DNA from: CAVXEH01 sp963805305
GTDB taxonomy: Bacteria; Chloroflexota; Limnocylindria; QHBO01
DNA: 64,000 nt
NCBI GenBank assembly: GCA_963805305.1
Contig: CAWDTM010000003.1
Coordinates: 186,001 to 250,000, forward strand
Direction of reading: 5' to 3'
This document shows positions 33,901 to 41,904 of the stretch, one piece after another; position 1 is the first letter of the stretch; every line of letters starts with the position of its first letter. The position numbers and the translations under genes are program-made. The notes under the pieces were generated by a model. It was given only the letters and a program-made list of their open reading frames with translations. It did no database searches and was not told the DNA's origin.

Positions 33901-35132
33901 ACCAGGGTGTCTCCTGTCACGCACGGGTTGCTGGCATTGATGGGGGACGTGTTGGCGGAGGTGTGCCAGCGGTTGACGTTGTCGTGGTACTGGATCCCGG
34001 GGTCGCCGCAGACCCAGGCCGCCTCCGCCATCTTGTTGAGGAGGTACCGGGCCTTGACGGTCTGCATGGGCTCGCCGGTCTTCACCGCGTGGGTGGTCCA
34101 GTCGCCGTCGCGCTCGACCGCGTCCATGAAGCCGTCCGTCACGCGCACGGAGTTGTTCGAGTTCTGGAAGAAGACCGATTCGTAGGCGGCGCCGCCGTTG
34201 AAGTTGCCGTCATACCCGGCGTCGATCAGCGCCCAGGCCTTCTTCTCCTCGACCAGCTTGCAGTCGATGAACTCCTCGACGTCGGGGTGGTCGACGTTGA
34301 GGATCACCATCTTCGCGGCGCGTCGGGTCTTGCCACCGGACTTGATGACGCCGGCGAAGGCGTCGAAGCCCTTCATGAAGCTGACCGGGCCCGATGCGGA
34401 GCCGCCGCCCTTGAGCCCCTCGTGGCGGGAGCGCAGGGTGGACAGGTTGGAGCCCGTTCCGGAGCCGAACTTGAAGAGCATCCCCTCCGTCTTGGCCAGG
34501 GTCAGGATGGACTCCATGGTGTCTTCCACCGAGTTGATGAAGCACGCGGAGCACTGCGGCTTGACGTCGATCCCCACGTTGAACCAGACCGGGGAGTTGA
34601 AGGAGGCACGCTGCTTGAGGAGGATGTCCTTGAGCTCGTCGCGGAAGGCGGCGGCATCGGCATCGGTCGCGAAGTAGGCGTCGGTGATGCCCCAGTCCGC
34701 GATGGTGTCGGCCACCCGGTCGATCATCTGGCGGACGGAGTGCTCGCGCTCCGGGGTGCCCATGGTGCCGCGGAAGTACTTGGAGGCGACCACGTTGGTG
34801 GCGAGGGCCGACCAGCTCTTGGGGAACTCCAGGTTCTTCTGCTCGAAGACGACCTTGCCGTGCTCGTTGGTGATGGCGGCTTCGCGCCTGTCCCACTCGA
34901 CGGTGTCGTAGGGATGGACCCCCTCGCGGGTGAAGCGGCGCTCGATGGCCAGGCCCTTCCAGGTGCGGGCCGCGCCGGGCTCCAGCTGTGCGTAGCCCGT
35001 CTTGCGCTTCGCAACCCCGGTGGCGGTGGCGGTCCCGTGGCCGTTCCCGTTGTGGCCGTTGCCGTTTCCGTTCCCGTTGTGGCCGTTGGTCTTGGCGGCT
35101 GCGGCCGTGGTGGGGGTCGCGGAGCGTGCCAT
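30920..35132 (-). pseudogene. nrdJ: Class II ribonucleotide reductase (NrdJ) with intein; frame broken in the C-terminal half
   Basis: Vitamin B12-dependent reductase making deoxynucleotides. The N-terminal part is intact: after a Gly/Asn/His-rich linker it has YDTVEWDRREA, FNSPVWFNVG, CSACFINSVEDTM, FGSGTGSNLS and NSNNSVRV. An intein (32817-33923) splits the NPC-SEY active-site motif. Downstream the reading frame changes near 32486 (ALQSA to ISRDQGGPF), near 32360 (EKKVP to EDLLDA), near 31755 (GGDAAK to DTDVAAAS) and near 31222 (to the zinc C-terminus CSECG...CYKCINCG). All segments are in order and conserved. The start at 35132 is MARSATPTT. Either a decayed gene or several sequencing indels. 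Confidence 0.8.
32817..33923 (-). mobile_element. LAGLIDADG intein in nrdJ
   Basis: A 369-residue intein. Block A is CVTGDTLVATDEGWRRI with Cys1, block B is ITADHLVAT (TxxH), and the homing endonuclease motifs are EAIGLAVGDGYV and LLRGLFTADGT. Block F is VYDLTESVTNHFVAN, and the C-terminal HN is followed by Cys of the host (CSEYMYLDDSACN). All splice residues are intact, and the frame is uninterrupted. It lies directly before the conserved reductase cysteine, so the host is inactive without splicing. GC is visibly lower than the exteins, consistent with transfer. Confidence 0.92.
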
Positions 35133-35360
35133 CTGTTCTGTGCCCTCTGCCTCCGGGCGCCGTCCGGCCCCGGCCTCCTCGAAACGTCGTCCACCGGCCG
35201 TTTCCGATGCTCCCCCGCGATTTCGGCGCCCCTCCGGGACACAGTTCGCCCTACCCGCGGGTAGGTTGGGGAGACCCGGGGCGCTGCCGGCGCCGACGGT
35301 TGCGCTGGGCGTCACTGCGGCCCTCATCGCCAGCCGCTCGACGCCAAAGTCAGGAGCGAT

Positions 35361-35389
35361 AGTGTAGGACGCACCCCCACCCGCGTCAA
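35361..35389 (-). promoter_or_regulatory. Promoter of the reductase gene
   Basis: On the minus strand, TTGACG (35389-35384), a 17-bp spacer and TACACT (35366-35361) form a near-canonical housekeeping promoter. It would give a 5' leader of about 220 nt before the ATG at 35132. Confidence 0.7.
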
Positions 35390-35397
35390 GCCGAAAA

Positions 35398-35446
35398 CCA
35401 CAACATCTGGTGGTACCTTCGAGGGGGTGGCCACAAGATGATGGAT
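35398..35446. promoter_or_regulatory. Putative NrdR boxes
   Basis: CCACAACATCTGGTGG (35398-35413) is close to the NrdR consensus of CCAC...GTGG type. A second box-like CCACAAGATGATGG begins at 35431, 33 bp away, about three helical turns, the usual NrdR spacing. Both lie just upstream of the -35. NrdR represses reductase genes in response to (d)ATP. Confidence 0.45.
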
Positions 35447-35658
35447 GCCCGTAGGACAACTGTGGACATCGTGTTGACGGCCTGTGGACCGACGGTGGAC
35501 ACCCGCTCGGCCGGACCGCGCCGGGCAGGGGCCACCTGGAGAAGGCTCCCGCCGGCGCGGCTGGGTTGGGTGCGCACGAATCATGGCAGCCGATCCTGCC
35601 CGTTTCCGGCAGGAATGGGTGCCGGTTCCGTGCACGACGACGCCGGTGTCACGCTGCC

Positions 35659-35838
35659 GTAACCGATTCTCGGCGGAAGGGGTGCGGGACGCGCCTTCCG
35701 CGACGCAGGGTTGCAGCGCTGTACCCAAACGAAGCCGGAGGCGGCGGTCAGGCACTCCCGGGCACCGATTGGGTGCAGCAGCGGAACATGGCGTCGCCGG
35801 CGAGCGGTATCGGACAGGCTCCCCCGCCAAACGGTTAC
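35659..35838. repeat. Intergenic four-site element, copy C
   Basis: Third copy. Sites are GTAACCGATTCTCGGCGGA (35659), GTACCCAAACGA (35721), GATTGGGTGCAGCAG (35767) and AACGGTTACAGAAC (35830). Spacings are 62, 48 and 61 bp, so the middle gap is about one helical turn shorter than in copies A and B. It lies between the reductase promoter and the 3' end of the RTX-fusion gene, which it touches. No gene is seen between 35447 and 35834. Confidence 0.65.
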
Positions 35839-37169
35839 AGAACCGTCCCACCGGCCGTGGAAGCAGCGGAAGGGGCGGGTGTCGGACTGGCCGATGGCGT
35901 GGCGGTGGGCGTCACCGTCGGCGTCACCGTCGGCGTGGCCGATGGCGTGGCGTCTGGGCTCAGGGTCGGCATCGGCGTCGAAGTCGGCGTCGGACTGGCC
36001 GATGGCGTGGGCCTCAGGGTAGCGGCGGGCGTCGGGGTCGGCGTCGAAGTCGGCATCGGCGTCGGACTGGCCGATGGCGTGGCGTCAGGGGTCAGCGCCG
36101 GGGTGGGGACGGGCGTTGACGAGGAGGTTGCCGCTCCCTGGGTGCTCGAGCTGCCGCCGGGCGTGGTGCCGTCGTCGATGGACTCGCATCGGGCAAAGGA
36201 GTCGTGCCGGGATCCGATGCAGACGTCGGTTCCGTCGCCGCCGTCCAGGCTGTCCTTGCCGTTCCCGCCCTCGGCAACGTCGTTGTCGCCGCCGCCGTGC
36301 AGGACGTCGTCGCCGTCGCCACCGAGCAGCACGTCCTTGCCGTTGCCGCCGGCGAGGAGGTCGTTCCCGTCGCCGCCAACGAGGCAGTCCTTCCCGTTCC
36401 CGCCGTAGATCGTGTCATTGCCGCCCAGGCCGAAGATCAGCGCCCCGCCGTTGCCGGCGTGGATCGTGTCATCGCCGCTGGTGCCGACGATCACCTGGGC
36501 GAAGGTCATCCCGGCGCACTCGGGCGGAGTGGGCGGAGGGGTTGGATTGACGAAGGGCCCAACGGTCACCGTCATGCCCGTCGAGACCGCGTCGGTGAAC
36601 GTTGCCGCCGATGCGTCCGGAACGGGCAGGACAACGCCCAGCAGCGGGATCGTCGCGAGGTACCGGCCCACGACCCGGACGGATTGCCCATCCCAGTTGT
36701 CGGGCACGCGGTTCGCGTCGCCCTGGGTGACCAGCCCGCCGTCCGCGGTTATGGTCACGACCCGGTGGGTGACGACCTGGTCGCCGATGAGCATGACGAC
36801 CACCATGCCGGGCTCGACCTTCGTTGGCGGTGGAGCCACGACGATGAGATCTCCCCGTTCGATGGTCGGCGCCATGGAGCCGCCGGTGACCTTCACCACG
36901 CGGTACCACGGGTTGCCGACGATCCCGATGGCGAGGAACGCAGAGAGCGCGATGGCGCCGATGAGGATGGCCTCGAGCGCGGCGCCCAGCAGCCACGTCC
37001 AGCGCGGCTGCACGCGGTCGCGTGTCGCGTGGCCCGCCCGGGCCTCCGCGGCGCTGTCGCTGGCGGCGAGTCCGGGCGGCTTCCCGCCCAGCCGGTGCTT
37101 CATGTCGGGTGATCCGTACGGTGGGATGGCAGGCGCCCGGGGCAATACCGCATCCCGAGCGCCTGCCAT
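35835..37169 (-). CDS. SipW-type signal peptidase fused to RTX repeats and a Thr/Pro/Ser tail
   Basis: A 444-residue protein. A basic N-terminus and one span (about 60-85) lead to a type I signal peptidase core of the Ser-His-Asp type: GGSMAPTIERGDLIVV (Ser), DQVVTHRVV (His) and LVTQGDAN (Asp). After a Pro-rich linker comes a hemolysin-type calcium-binding region (about 235-330) of GGxGxDxLxGGxGxD repeats, then about 100 residues of SPTPTPTP-type low complexity. Usual SipW enzymes end with a second span instead. It is the third gene of the surface operon; an alternative start is ATG 37103. Confidence 0.82.
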   Translation of the reverse strand: MAGARDAVLPRAPAIPPYGSPDMKHRLGGKPPGLAASDSAAEARAGHATRDRVQPRWTWLLGAALEAILIGAIALSAFLAIGIVGNPWYRVVKVTGGSMAPTIERGDLIVVAPPPTKVEPGMVVVMLIGDQVVTHRVVTITADGGLVTQGDANRVPDNWDGQSVRVVGRYLATIPLLGVVLPVPDASAATFTDAVSTGMTVTVGPFVNPTPPPTPPECAGMTFAQVIVGTSGDDTIHAGNGGALIFGLGGNDTIYGGNGKDCLVGGDGNDLLAGGNGKDVLLGGDGDDVLHGGGDNDVAEGGNGKDSLDGGDGTDVCIGSRHDSFARCESIDDGTTPGGSSSTQGAATSSSTPVPTPALTPDATPSASPTPMPTSTPTPTPAATLRPTPSASPTPTSTPMPTLSPDATPSATPTVTPTVTPTATPSASPTPAPSAASTAGGTVL

Positions 37170-37177
37170 CAGCCTGC

Positions 37178-38362
37178 CTAGTTCGCCGTGATCCGGACGG
37201 CCGGCATGTAGCCGACGAAATCGTCACCCGGACCCGTCGGCATGTTCGTCACTGGGCCGCTGAACGGACCCGCTGGCGAGTGGCCGGCGCTGAGGTACGT
37301 GGATACATCATCCGGTACCCAGGACCCGACCTCTGCCGGCGTGGCAGTGCCGTTTCCGGGATACGTTGCGATGTTCAGCGAGTCGGTGGGAGCGTTCGAG
37401 CCTCCCAGCGGACTGTACCCATAGTGATCCGTGTCGAACGCGATCCCGAAGATCACATTGTCCGGAACGGTCTCACCCGCAAACGCGAACGTGATGTTCA
37501 CCGCCTGGCCATGGACGCAGGAAGAGCCGTCGTACCACGCCCCATCGTCGCCTGGGCAGTTGGGGTCATTGCCGGAGGGCCGATACGGGATGGTGAAGGT
37601 CTGCTGCTTGCTCGTAATCAGCGCGCCCACGCTGTTGCCCGCACCCACGGCGTACACGTTGAAGGTGATGGGCACGTCGTAGGTGGCTCCGGGCGTGGTG
37701 ACGCAATCGTGCGTGCTCCAGCTCCCGGTCTCGCAGGCCCAGCTGCTGAGCGTCACCGTGGCAGAGGTGAGGTCGCGGGCGGTGCCCGCAAGCGCAACCT
37801 GGCCGCCCCATTCGTTGAAGGCGTAGGCCTCCGGCCCGTAGCTCGGGAGGTTCGACGGCAGGACGCTCGCCGTGTTGTCGAAGACGGCCTGCGCCTCGTT
37901 GCAGGCTACGGTCCAGGTCATGGAGCCAACACGCCCGAGGTCGGAATTGTCGAGCTCCGTCCACTGGATACCGGTGCTGATGACCTGCGTCCCGTTCGGC
38001 GGCACGAAGATCGGTGAGGGTGTCGCGGGGATGTCCGAGAACTTGGAGGTGAGGTTGCCGGTCTGTCCGGTCTTCGACACCGTCAGCACCTGACTAATCG
38101 ACCCAGTGTTCTTCACCGTGAAGTTGAACGGGGCGCTGCTGGCGGCCGAGCTTTCGATGGTCGGGGCGCTGTACGAAACGGACGTTCCGTCAGGCGAGAT
38201 GGTCCCGTCGCTCGGTGCAACGATCTGGCACGCGAACGTGCCGACATTGATGCTCTCGGTCCCCGTTAGCGTCCGGTAGAAGCTCGCGCCTACACCCGAC
38301 CCGAGGAGACCGATGATGAGTCCAGATACCGCCAGGAATGCGGCGGCCTTGCGCAGTGTCAC
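37178..38362 (-). CDS. TasA/camelysin-like secreted protein
   Basis: A 394-residue exported protein. The signal peptide (1-26, LRKAAAFLAVSGLIIGLLGS) is followed by GASFYRTLTGTESINVGTFAC, the pattern of SipW-processed TasA/camelysin proteins, whose mature start follows the GAS site. The mature part is rich in Thr, Ser and Gly with beta-strand character (APFNFTVKNTGSISQVLTV) and four pairs of cysteines (CETGSWSTHDC, CPGDDGAWYDGSSC). TasA-like proteins form matrix fibres. Both neighbours are SipW-type signal peptidases, which supports the call. It starts 52 bp after the first peptidase gene. Confidence 0.7.
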   Translation of the reverse strand: MTLRKAAAFLAVSGLIIGLLGSGVGASFYRTLTGTESINVGTFACQIVAPSDGTISPDGTSVSYSAPTIESSAASSAPFNFTVKNTGSISQVLTVSKTGQTGNLTSKFSDIPATPSPIFVPPNGTQVISTGIQWTELDNSDLGRVGSMTWTVACNEAQAVFDNTASVLPSNLPSYGPEAYAFNEWGGQVALAGTARDLTSATVTLSSWACETGSWSTHDCVTTPGATYDVPITFNVYAVGAGNSVGALITSKQQTFTIPYRPSGNDPNCPGDDGAWYDGSSCVHGQAVNITFAFAGETVPDNVIFGIAFDTDHYGYSPLGGSNAPTDSLNIATYPGNGTATPAEVGSWVPDDVSTYLSAGHSPAGPFSGPVTNMPTGPGDDFVGYMPAVRITAN

Positions 38363-38414
38363 GATGGGTTTCCTCCCAAAGATGCTGTGATGCGCTTGAA
38401 AGGGTTCCGTCCGG

Positions 38415-38918
38415 TTACGGCCCGGACGGGGGCGGTGACTTCCTGTTCCGGGCCCTCACCTCCTTCCTCGCCTCGAGGCCGATCGCGAGCACCAGGAGCA
38501 GGCCGGCCACCAGCCAGATCGGCCGCTGCACCTGCGTCAGCCAGCCGATGGCCGGGATGACGGCGACGAGCCGATAGGCGTTCGCGCCGGCAAGGACGAC
38601 CTGCCACGGGTCGTCGACCGGATTGGCGTCGCCGCGCGTGGTGATCACGCCATCGCGCACGGAGGTGACCCGATGGATGACCGGGGTCGACTCGTTCGGC
38701 GGCTGGAAGTCGATGACGTCACCGACCTGGACGGATGCGACGGGGATCGCCCGCGTCACGACCACGTCCCCGGCCGAGAAGGTCGGCCGCATCGAGTTGC
38801 TCAGGACCGTCTGGAGGTGCATATCGGCGACGCGCATGGCAATGCCCATCGCCAGCACGGCGACGCCTGCGATGACGAGCAGGCCGGTGACGATGCGGGA
38901 CGGGGTCATCGTCCGCAT
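38415..38918 (-). CDS. sipW: SipW-type signal peptidase I
   Basis: A 167-residue integral membrane peptidase. One span at the N-terminus (about 9-28) is followed by SNSMRPTFSAGDVV (nucleophile Ser), STPVIHRVTSV (His), TTRGDANPVDDP (Asp), and a second span near the C-terminus (PIWLVAGLLLVLAIGL). His in place of Lys marks the SipW/archaeal type, which processes TasA-like proteins. First gene of the three-gene surface operon. The start is ATG 38918 or 38909. The frame stays open upstream to 39158 and contains CPYCSDRTC, but I see no ribosome site there. Confidence 0.8.
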   Translation of the reverse strand: MRTMTPSRIVTGLLVIAGVAVLAMGIAMRVADMHLQTVLSNSMRPTFSAGDVVVTRAIPVASVQVGDVIDFQPPNESTPVIHRVTSVRDGVITTRGDANPVDDPWQVVLAGANAYRLVAVIPAIGWLTQVQRPIWLVAGLLLVLAIGLEARKEVRARNRKSPPPSGP

Positions 38919-39240
38919 GTGCGGTTGATCAGGCGCGTCGGCGATGCCAACACCGTGCACGGCGCAAGCTCCCAGAAGGTCAGGGGGTTCTGGAGCCTGC
39001 AGTACGATGCGATCGACGTCGTGGACGGACTGGGCAAGTACGGTCGCGCGTCGCACGATCGGGCGTGCTGCAGGAACGAGTGGTCGGACCTCGTCAGGCC
39101 ATATCCCCTCCTCGCGGCACGTCCGGTCGCTGCAGTACGGGCATCGACGCAGGGCCAATGCACCTATCGTGCGAACGGGAAGCTCAGCGCACCGATGGCC
39201 GGTCTGGGCAGCTGGGCCGTCCCATCTCCGTTGGTTCTCC

Positions 39241-39325
39241 GGCAGCCCGGCAGCCTCTCCCTCGCCCGAGGGAGGTCCGCGGCTTTGCGTCCCCGCCTCG
39301 CGGCGGGTTTGCCCTGTGCGGATCG
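39241..39325 (-). promoter_or_regulatory. Cyclic di-GMP-I (GEMM-I) riboswitch
   Basis: Read on the minus strand, this region has the conserved GEMM-I core: CGCACAGGGCAAACC, a stem CCGCC/GGCGG with a GCGA tetraloop, GGGACGCAAAGCC, a second stem CTCCCTC/GAGGGAG and GGCTGCCGGGCTGCC. These are the invariant blocks of the class I c-di-GMP aptamer. It lies about 320 nt upstream of sipW in the same direction, so it should control the sipW-tasA-like-peptidase/RTX operon. The expression platform is not obvious. Confidence 0.85.
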
Positions 39326-39460
39326 GCGAATGGCCGACCCGGCCATGCTAGCAAGCGGGTGATGGCAAGGAAGGGCCTTTCGGCACAAACGGGCATGGGG
39401 CCAGCACCGTCCGAACCTGGACGGCGCGACGCGGTTGCGCGCCGCAGGCAGAATCGGTCC

Positions 39461-40111
39461 ATGCACGCATGCTGGCCATCCCTGCGCAGGCGTTCGGGCG
39501 GACCGCCGGGTCTGGTCGGCAGCCCGGCTGGCGTGGCCATGGTGCTCGTGCTGGGGATGGGCCTGGCGGCGTGCGACGGTATCGGCGGGGACGCGCAGGG
39601 AACCGTCCCATCGGTCGACGCATCGGCGGTGGCGACCCTTCGCGTGACCTCCACCGCGTTCCGGGACGGGGCCACCATCCCGGCGCAGTTCACCTGCGAC
39701 AGGAAGAGCGCCGGCGCAGCCGTCGTCTCGCCCGCCCTGGCCTGGATCGGGGCGCCGGCCACCGCGGAGGTCATGGCGGTGGTGGTCACCGATCCCGATG
39801 CGAGCAACTTCGTCCACTGGCTGGCGGCCAACGTCCCGCCGGGGAGCGGCGGTTCCGGGTTCCTGGCGCAGGGGGCATCGGGCAGTGAGGCGGCCGGCGT
39901 GGAAGGGCGCAACTCCGCGGGGAAGGATGGATGGACGCCGCCCTGCCCGCCCAAGGGGGACGGGAAGCACCGGTACCAGGTCACCGTCTACGGGCTCAGC
40001 GCGCCACTCTCCGTTGCGGCGGGCTTCTCACTGTCGGACCTGCAGGCGGCCATGGACGGCAAGATCGTCGCGACGGGCACCATCACCGGCCTCTATGCGC
40101 GCGCCGCCTAA
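39461..40111 (+). CDS. PEBP (YbhB/YbcL)-family lipoprotein
   Basis: A 216-residue lipoprotein. Signal sequence with lipobox LAAC at about residue 36 (VLGMGLAAC). The mature part is the phosphatidylethanolamine-binding fold seen in bacterial YbhB/YbcL: FRDGATIPAQFTCDRKSAG, PALAWIGAP, VTDPDASNFVHWLAANVP (Asp-His pocket), then PPCPPKGDGKHRYQVTVYGL. The bacterial role is not settled. The start at 39461 avoids a basic upstream extension. It is divergent from the riboswitch-led operon. Confidence 0.85.
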   Translation: MHACWPSLRRRSGGPPGLVGSPAGVAMVLVLGMGLAACDGIGGDAQGTVPSVDASAVATLRVTSTAFRDGATIPAQFTCDRKSAGAAVVSPALAWIGAPATAEVMAVVVTDPDASNFVHWLAANVPPGSGGSGFLAQGASGSEAAGVEGRNSAGKDGWTPPCPPKGDGKHRYQVTVYGLSAPLSVAAGFSLSDLQAAMDGKIVATGTITGLYARAA

Positions 40112-40165
40112 CCGGCGCAGCCGGGGACCAGCGCAGCCGGGGACCAGCGCCGCCGCGCCATCGGC

Positions 40166-40831
40166 CTAGACCAGGGCAACCCCGTTCCCACCCGGATCGC
40201 GTCCTTCGTGCAGGGCGGCCAGCACGGCCCGTCCATCCAGGGGCAGCTCGTCGCGGAGGAGCTCGCGGACGGCCGGCAGCGAGCGGCGGTTCGCCGGCGT
40301 GTCCGCCAGGACCACCACCAGGCGGGAGTCCGCGGGGCCACCGTCACGCCACTTCAGATGCACGGCCCGGAGCTGGGCCTGGGCATCGGTCAGGCGGGTG
40401 ATGACCTCGATGCAGACGGTGATCCGCAGGCGAGGCTCGCGCAGCACGAGGTCGAACGCACGCAGGTCGCCGGGAATCCTCACCGGCACCTCCAGCACGA
40501 GGCGCCAGCTCGGTGAGAGGCGCTCCCTGAGGCGACCGGTCACGGCCAGCTGGGCCACGTCGCGGAGTGGCGGCCCCGCCGGGAAGGCGCGCAGCTGCAG
40601 CCGCAGACCGACCACGGCGGCCAGCACGGACAGGTCGGCGGCGGGAGCGCGGGGCGACCGTCCAACCTCGATCCGCGCGACGCGCTGGCGGGTCCAGCCA
40701 AGCCGCGCGGCAACCTGGGCCCGGCTCATGCCTGCGCTCGCGCGCGCGCGACGTACCTCCTCCCCGACCTCGCGCACCAGGGCGACCCCGGTTCGCCGAG
40801 CTTCGGCGACGAGCCGGAGATGGCTTGCCAT
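40166..40831 (-). CDS. XRE-family HTH regulator
   Basis: A 221-residue protein with an N-terminal helix-turn-helix (GEEVRRARASAGMSRAQVAA then RLGWTRQRVARIEVGR, about 20-60), typical of Cro/C1-type regulators. The C-terminal part (about 85-215) is unrecognised, with FDLVLREPRLRITVCIEVIT and a strand RLVVVLADTPANRRSL that looks like a nuclease-like or ligand-binding core. The start at 40831 follows the family. It is transcribed away from repeat copy D. Confidence 0.75.
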   Translation of the reverse strand: MASHLRLVAEARRTGVALVREVGEEVRRARASAGMSRAQVAARLGWTRQRVARIEVGRSPRAPAADLSVLAAVVGLRLQLRAFPAGPPLRDVAQLAVTGRLRERLSPSWRLVLEVPVRIPGDLRAFDLVLREPRLRITVCIEVITRLTDAQAQLRAVHLKWRDGGPADSRLVVVLADTPANRRSLPAVRELLRDELPLDGRAVLAALHEGRDPGGNGVALV

Positions 40832-40902
40832 GGACCGATGGTGGCGCCCCGCCATTACCACCCGCTTATGCCGGCATTACCGTCTGGCGTTGTTGCGCCG
40901 AT

Positions 40903-41085
40903 GTAACCGAATCGCGGTCTGCTTAGCCTCCGCGGGCCGCTCCGCGACGACATGTTGCGCGCGCGGCACCAAAGTGGGCGGGAACGAGCCGGGGGGAGCC
41001 CTCCAGGCCCTAATTGGTGATGCCGGCGAGACACAGCGTCGGTGAAGTGGCCGAATCCCCCATCCCGGGCGAGATCCGGTTACGG
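40903..41085. repeat. Intergenic four-site element, copy D
   Basis: Fourth copy. Sites are GTAACCGAATCGCGGTC (40903), GCACCAAAGTGG (40966), AATTGGTGATGCCGGCGAG (41012) and ATCCGGTTACGGCCCTGG (41074). Spacings are 62, 48 and 62 bp, as in copy C. It lies in the large gap (40832-41514) between the HTH gene and the ArsR gene; the remainder holds the AT-rich block and no recognised gene. Confidence 0.6.
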
Positions 41086-41232
41086 CCCTGGAACACGACC
41101 CCTCGAGGGACCGCGAGGGGCGGGCGGGCACGCCCCGCCGGGCACGCCCCACCGGCACTCGGGGCCGGGGTCTGGGCCCGGATTCCCCCGCCCGATGAGC
41201 CACTGGTCCCGAAGGACGATCCATTCGGCCTG

Positions 41233-41275
41233 TTGCCGTATCGGCATAAATGCTTAAAACATATACCGTGCAACG
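41233..41275. promoter_or_regulatory. AT-rich block upstream of the ArsR/Hdr operon
   Basis: A 40-bp region (GCATAAATGCTTAAAACATA at its centre) stands out against the GC-rich background. It lies 240 bp before the ArsR start and is the best place for the operon's promoter and ArsR operator. GCATAAATGC is nearly palindromic. Confidence 0.45.
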
Positions 41276-41514
41276 GCCTATAGATGGGCCGGGCAGCCAC
41301 AAGCGGTCGACCGGGAGACCGGGACGGCCGGGGCATGGAGGCGGGTTCACATGCAGACCACGACACGGCGACGGCCCTGGTACCGCCGCCTCTTCTCATC
41401 GCCGGACTGTCTGTGCTGGCGGCTGGGCTCGCTGGCCCTGCGGCTCACGTCGAGGCGCTGAATGGCGCTGAGTGCGGACCCGCGATCGACACGCCGAAGC
41501 CGGAGGAGCTGACC

Positions 41515-41904
41515 GTGCTGCGTGCATCGGAAGACATCTACGCTATCCAGGCGTCCATTCTGCGCACGCTCGGGAGCGCTCGCCGGCTGGAGATCATCCA
41601 CCTGCTGGGCGAGGGACCCACGGAGGTCCACCGCATCGCGGAGGCGCTGGGGGTCAGCCAGCCCACCATCAGCCAGCACCTGGCCGCGTTGCGCGGTGCC
41701 GGCCTGGTCGACGCCGTCCGGGACGGCCGGGACGTCCGCTACGAGCTCACCGACCCGGGGATTCTCCAGGCGTGTGAACTGATGCGCGACGTCCTGTTCC
41801 GGCGCCTGGGCCGTCTCTCCAGCCTGGCGGCCACCTTCGTCACACCGGAGCGCCCGTACCGGCGCCCGCAGCGCCGTCGCGCGCTGGAGGTTTCACACCG
41901 ATGA
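41515..41904 (+). CDS. ArsR-family regulator of the Hdr/DsrE operon
   Basis: A 129-residue winged-helix regulator: SARRLEIIHLLGEGPTEVH (helices), IAEALGVSQPTISQHLAALR (recognition helix) and GLVDAVRDGRDVRYELTD (wing). The GTG at 41515 has GGAGGAG just upstream; the open frame back to 41284 is not ArsR-like. Its ATGA overlap with the first DsrE gene shows it is co-transcribed and likely autoregulates the operon. Persulfide sensors of this family (SqrR/BigR) use two cysteines; here I see one (QACELM), so the signal is uncertain. Confidence 0.85.
   Translation: MLRASEDIYAIQASILRTLGSARRLEIIHLLGEGPTEVHRIAEALGVSQPTISQHLAALRGAGLVDAVRDGRDVRYELTDPGILQACELMRDVLFRRLGRLSSLAATFVTPERPYRRPQRRRALEVSHR

Noticed and set aside
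39065..39460. Long N-terminal extension of the PEBP-family lipoprotein
   Set aside because: The extension runs antisense through the riboswitch and is basic. The lipoprotein signal begins near 39461.
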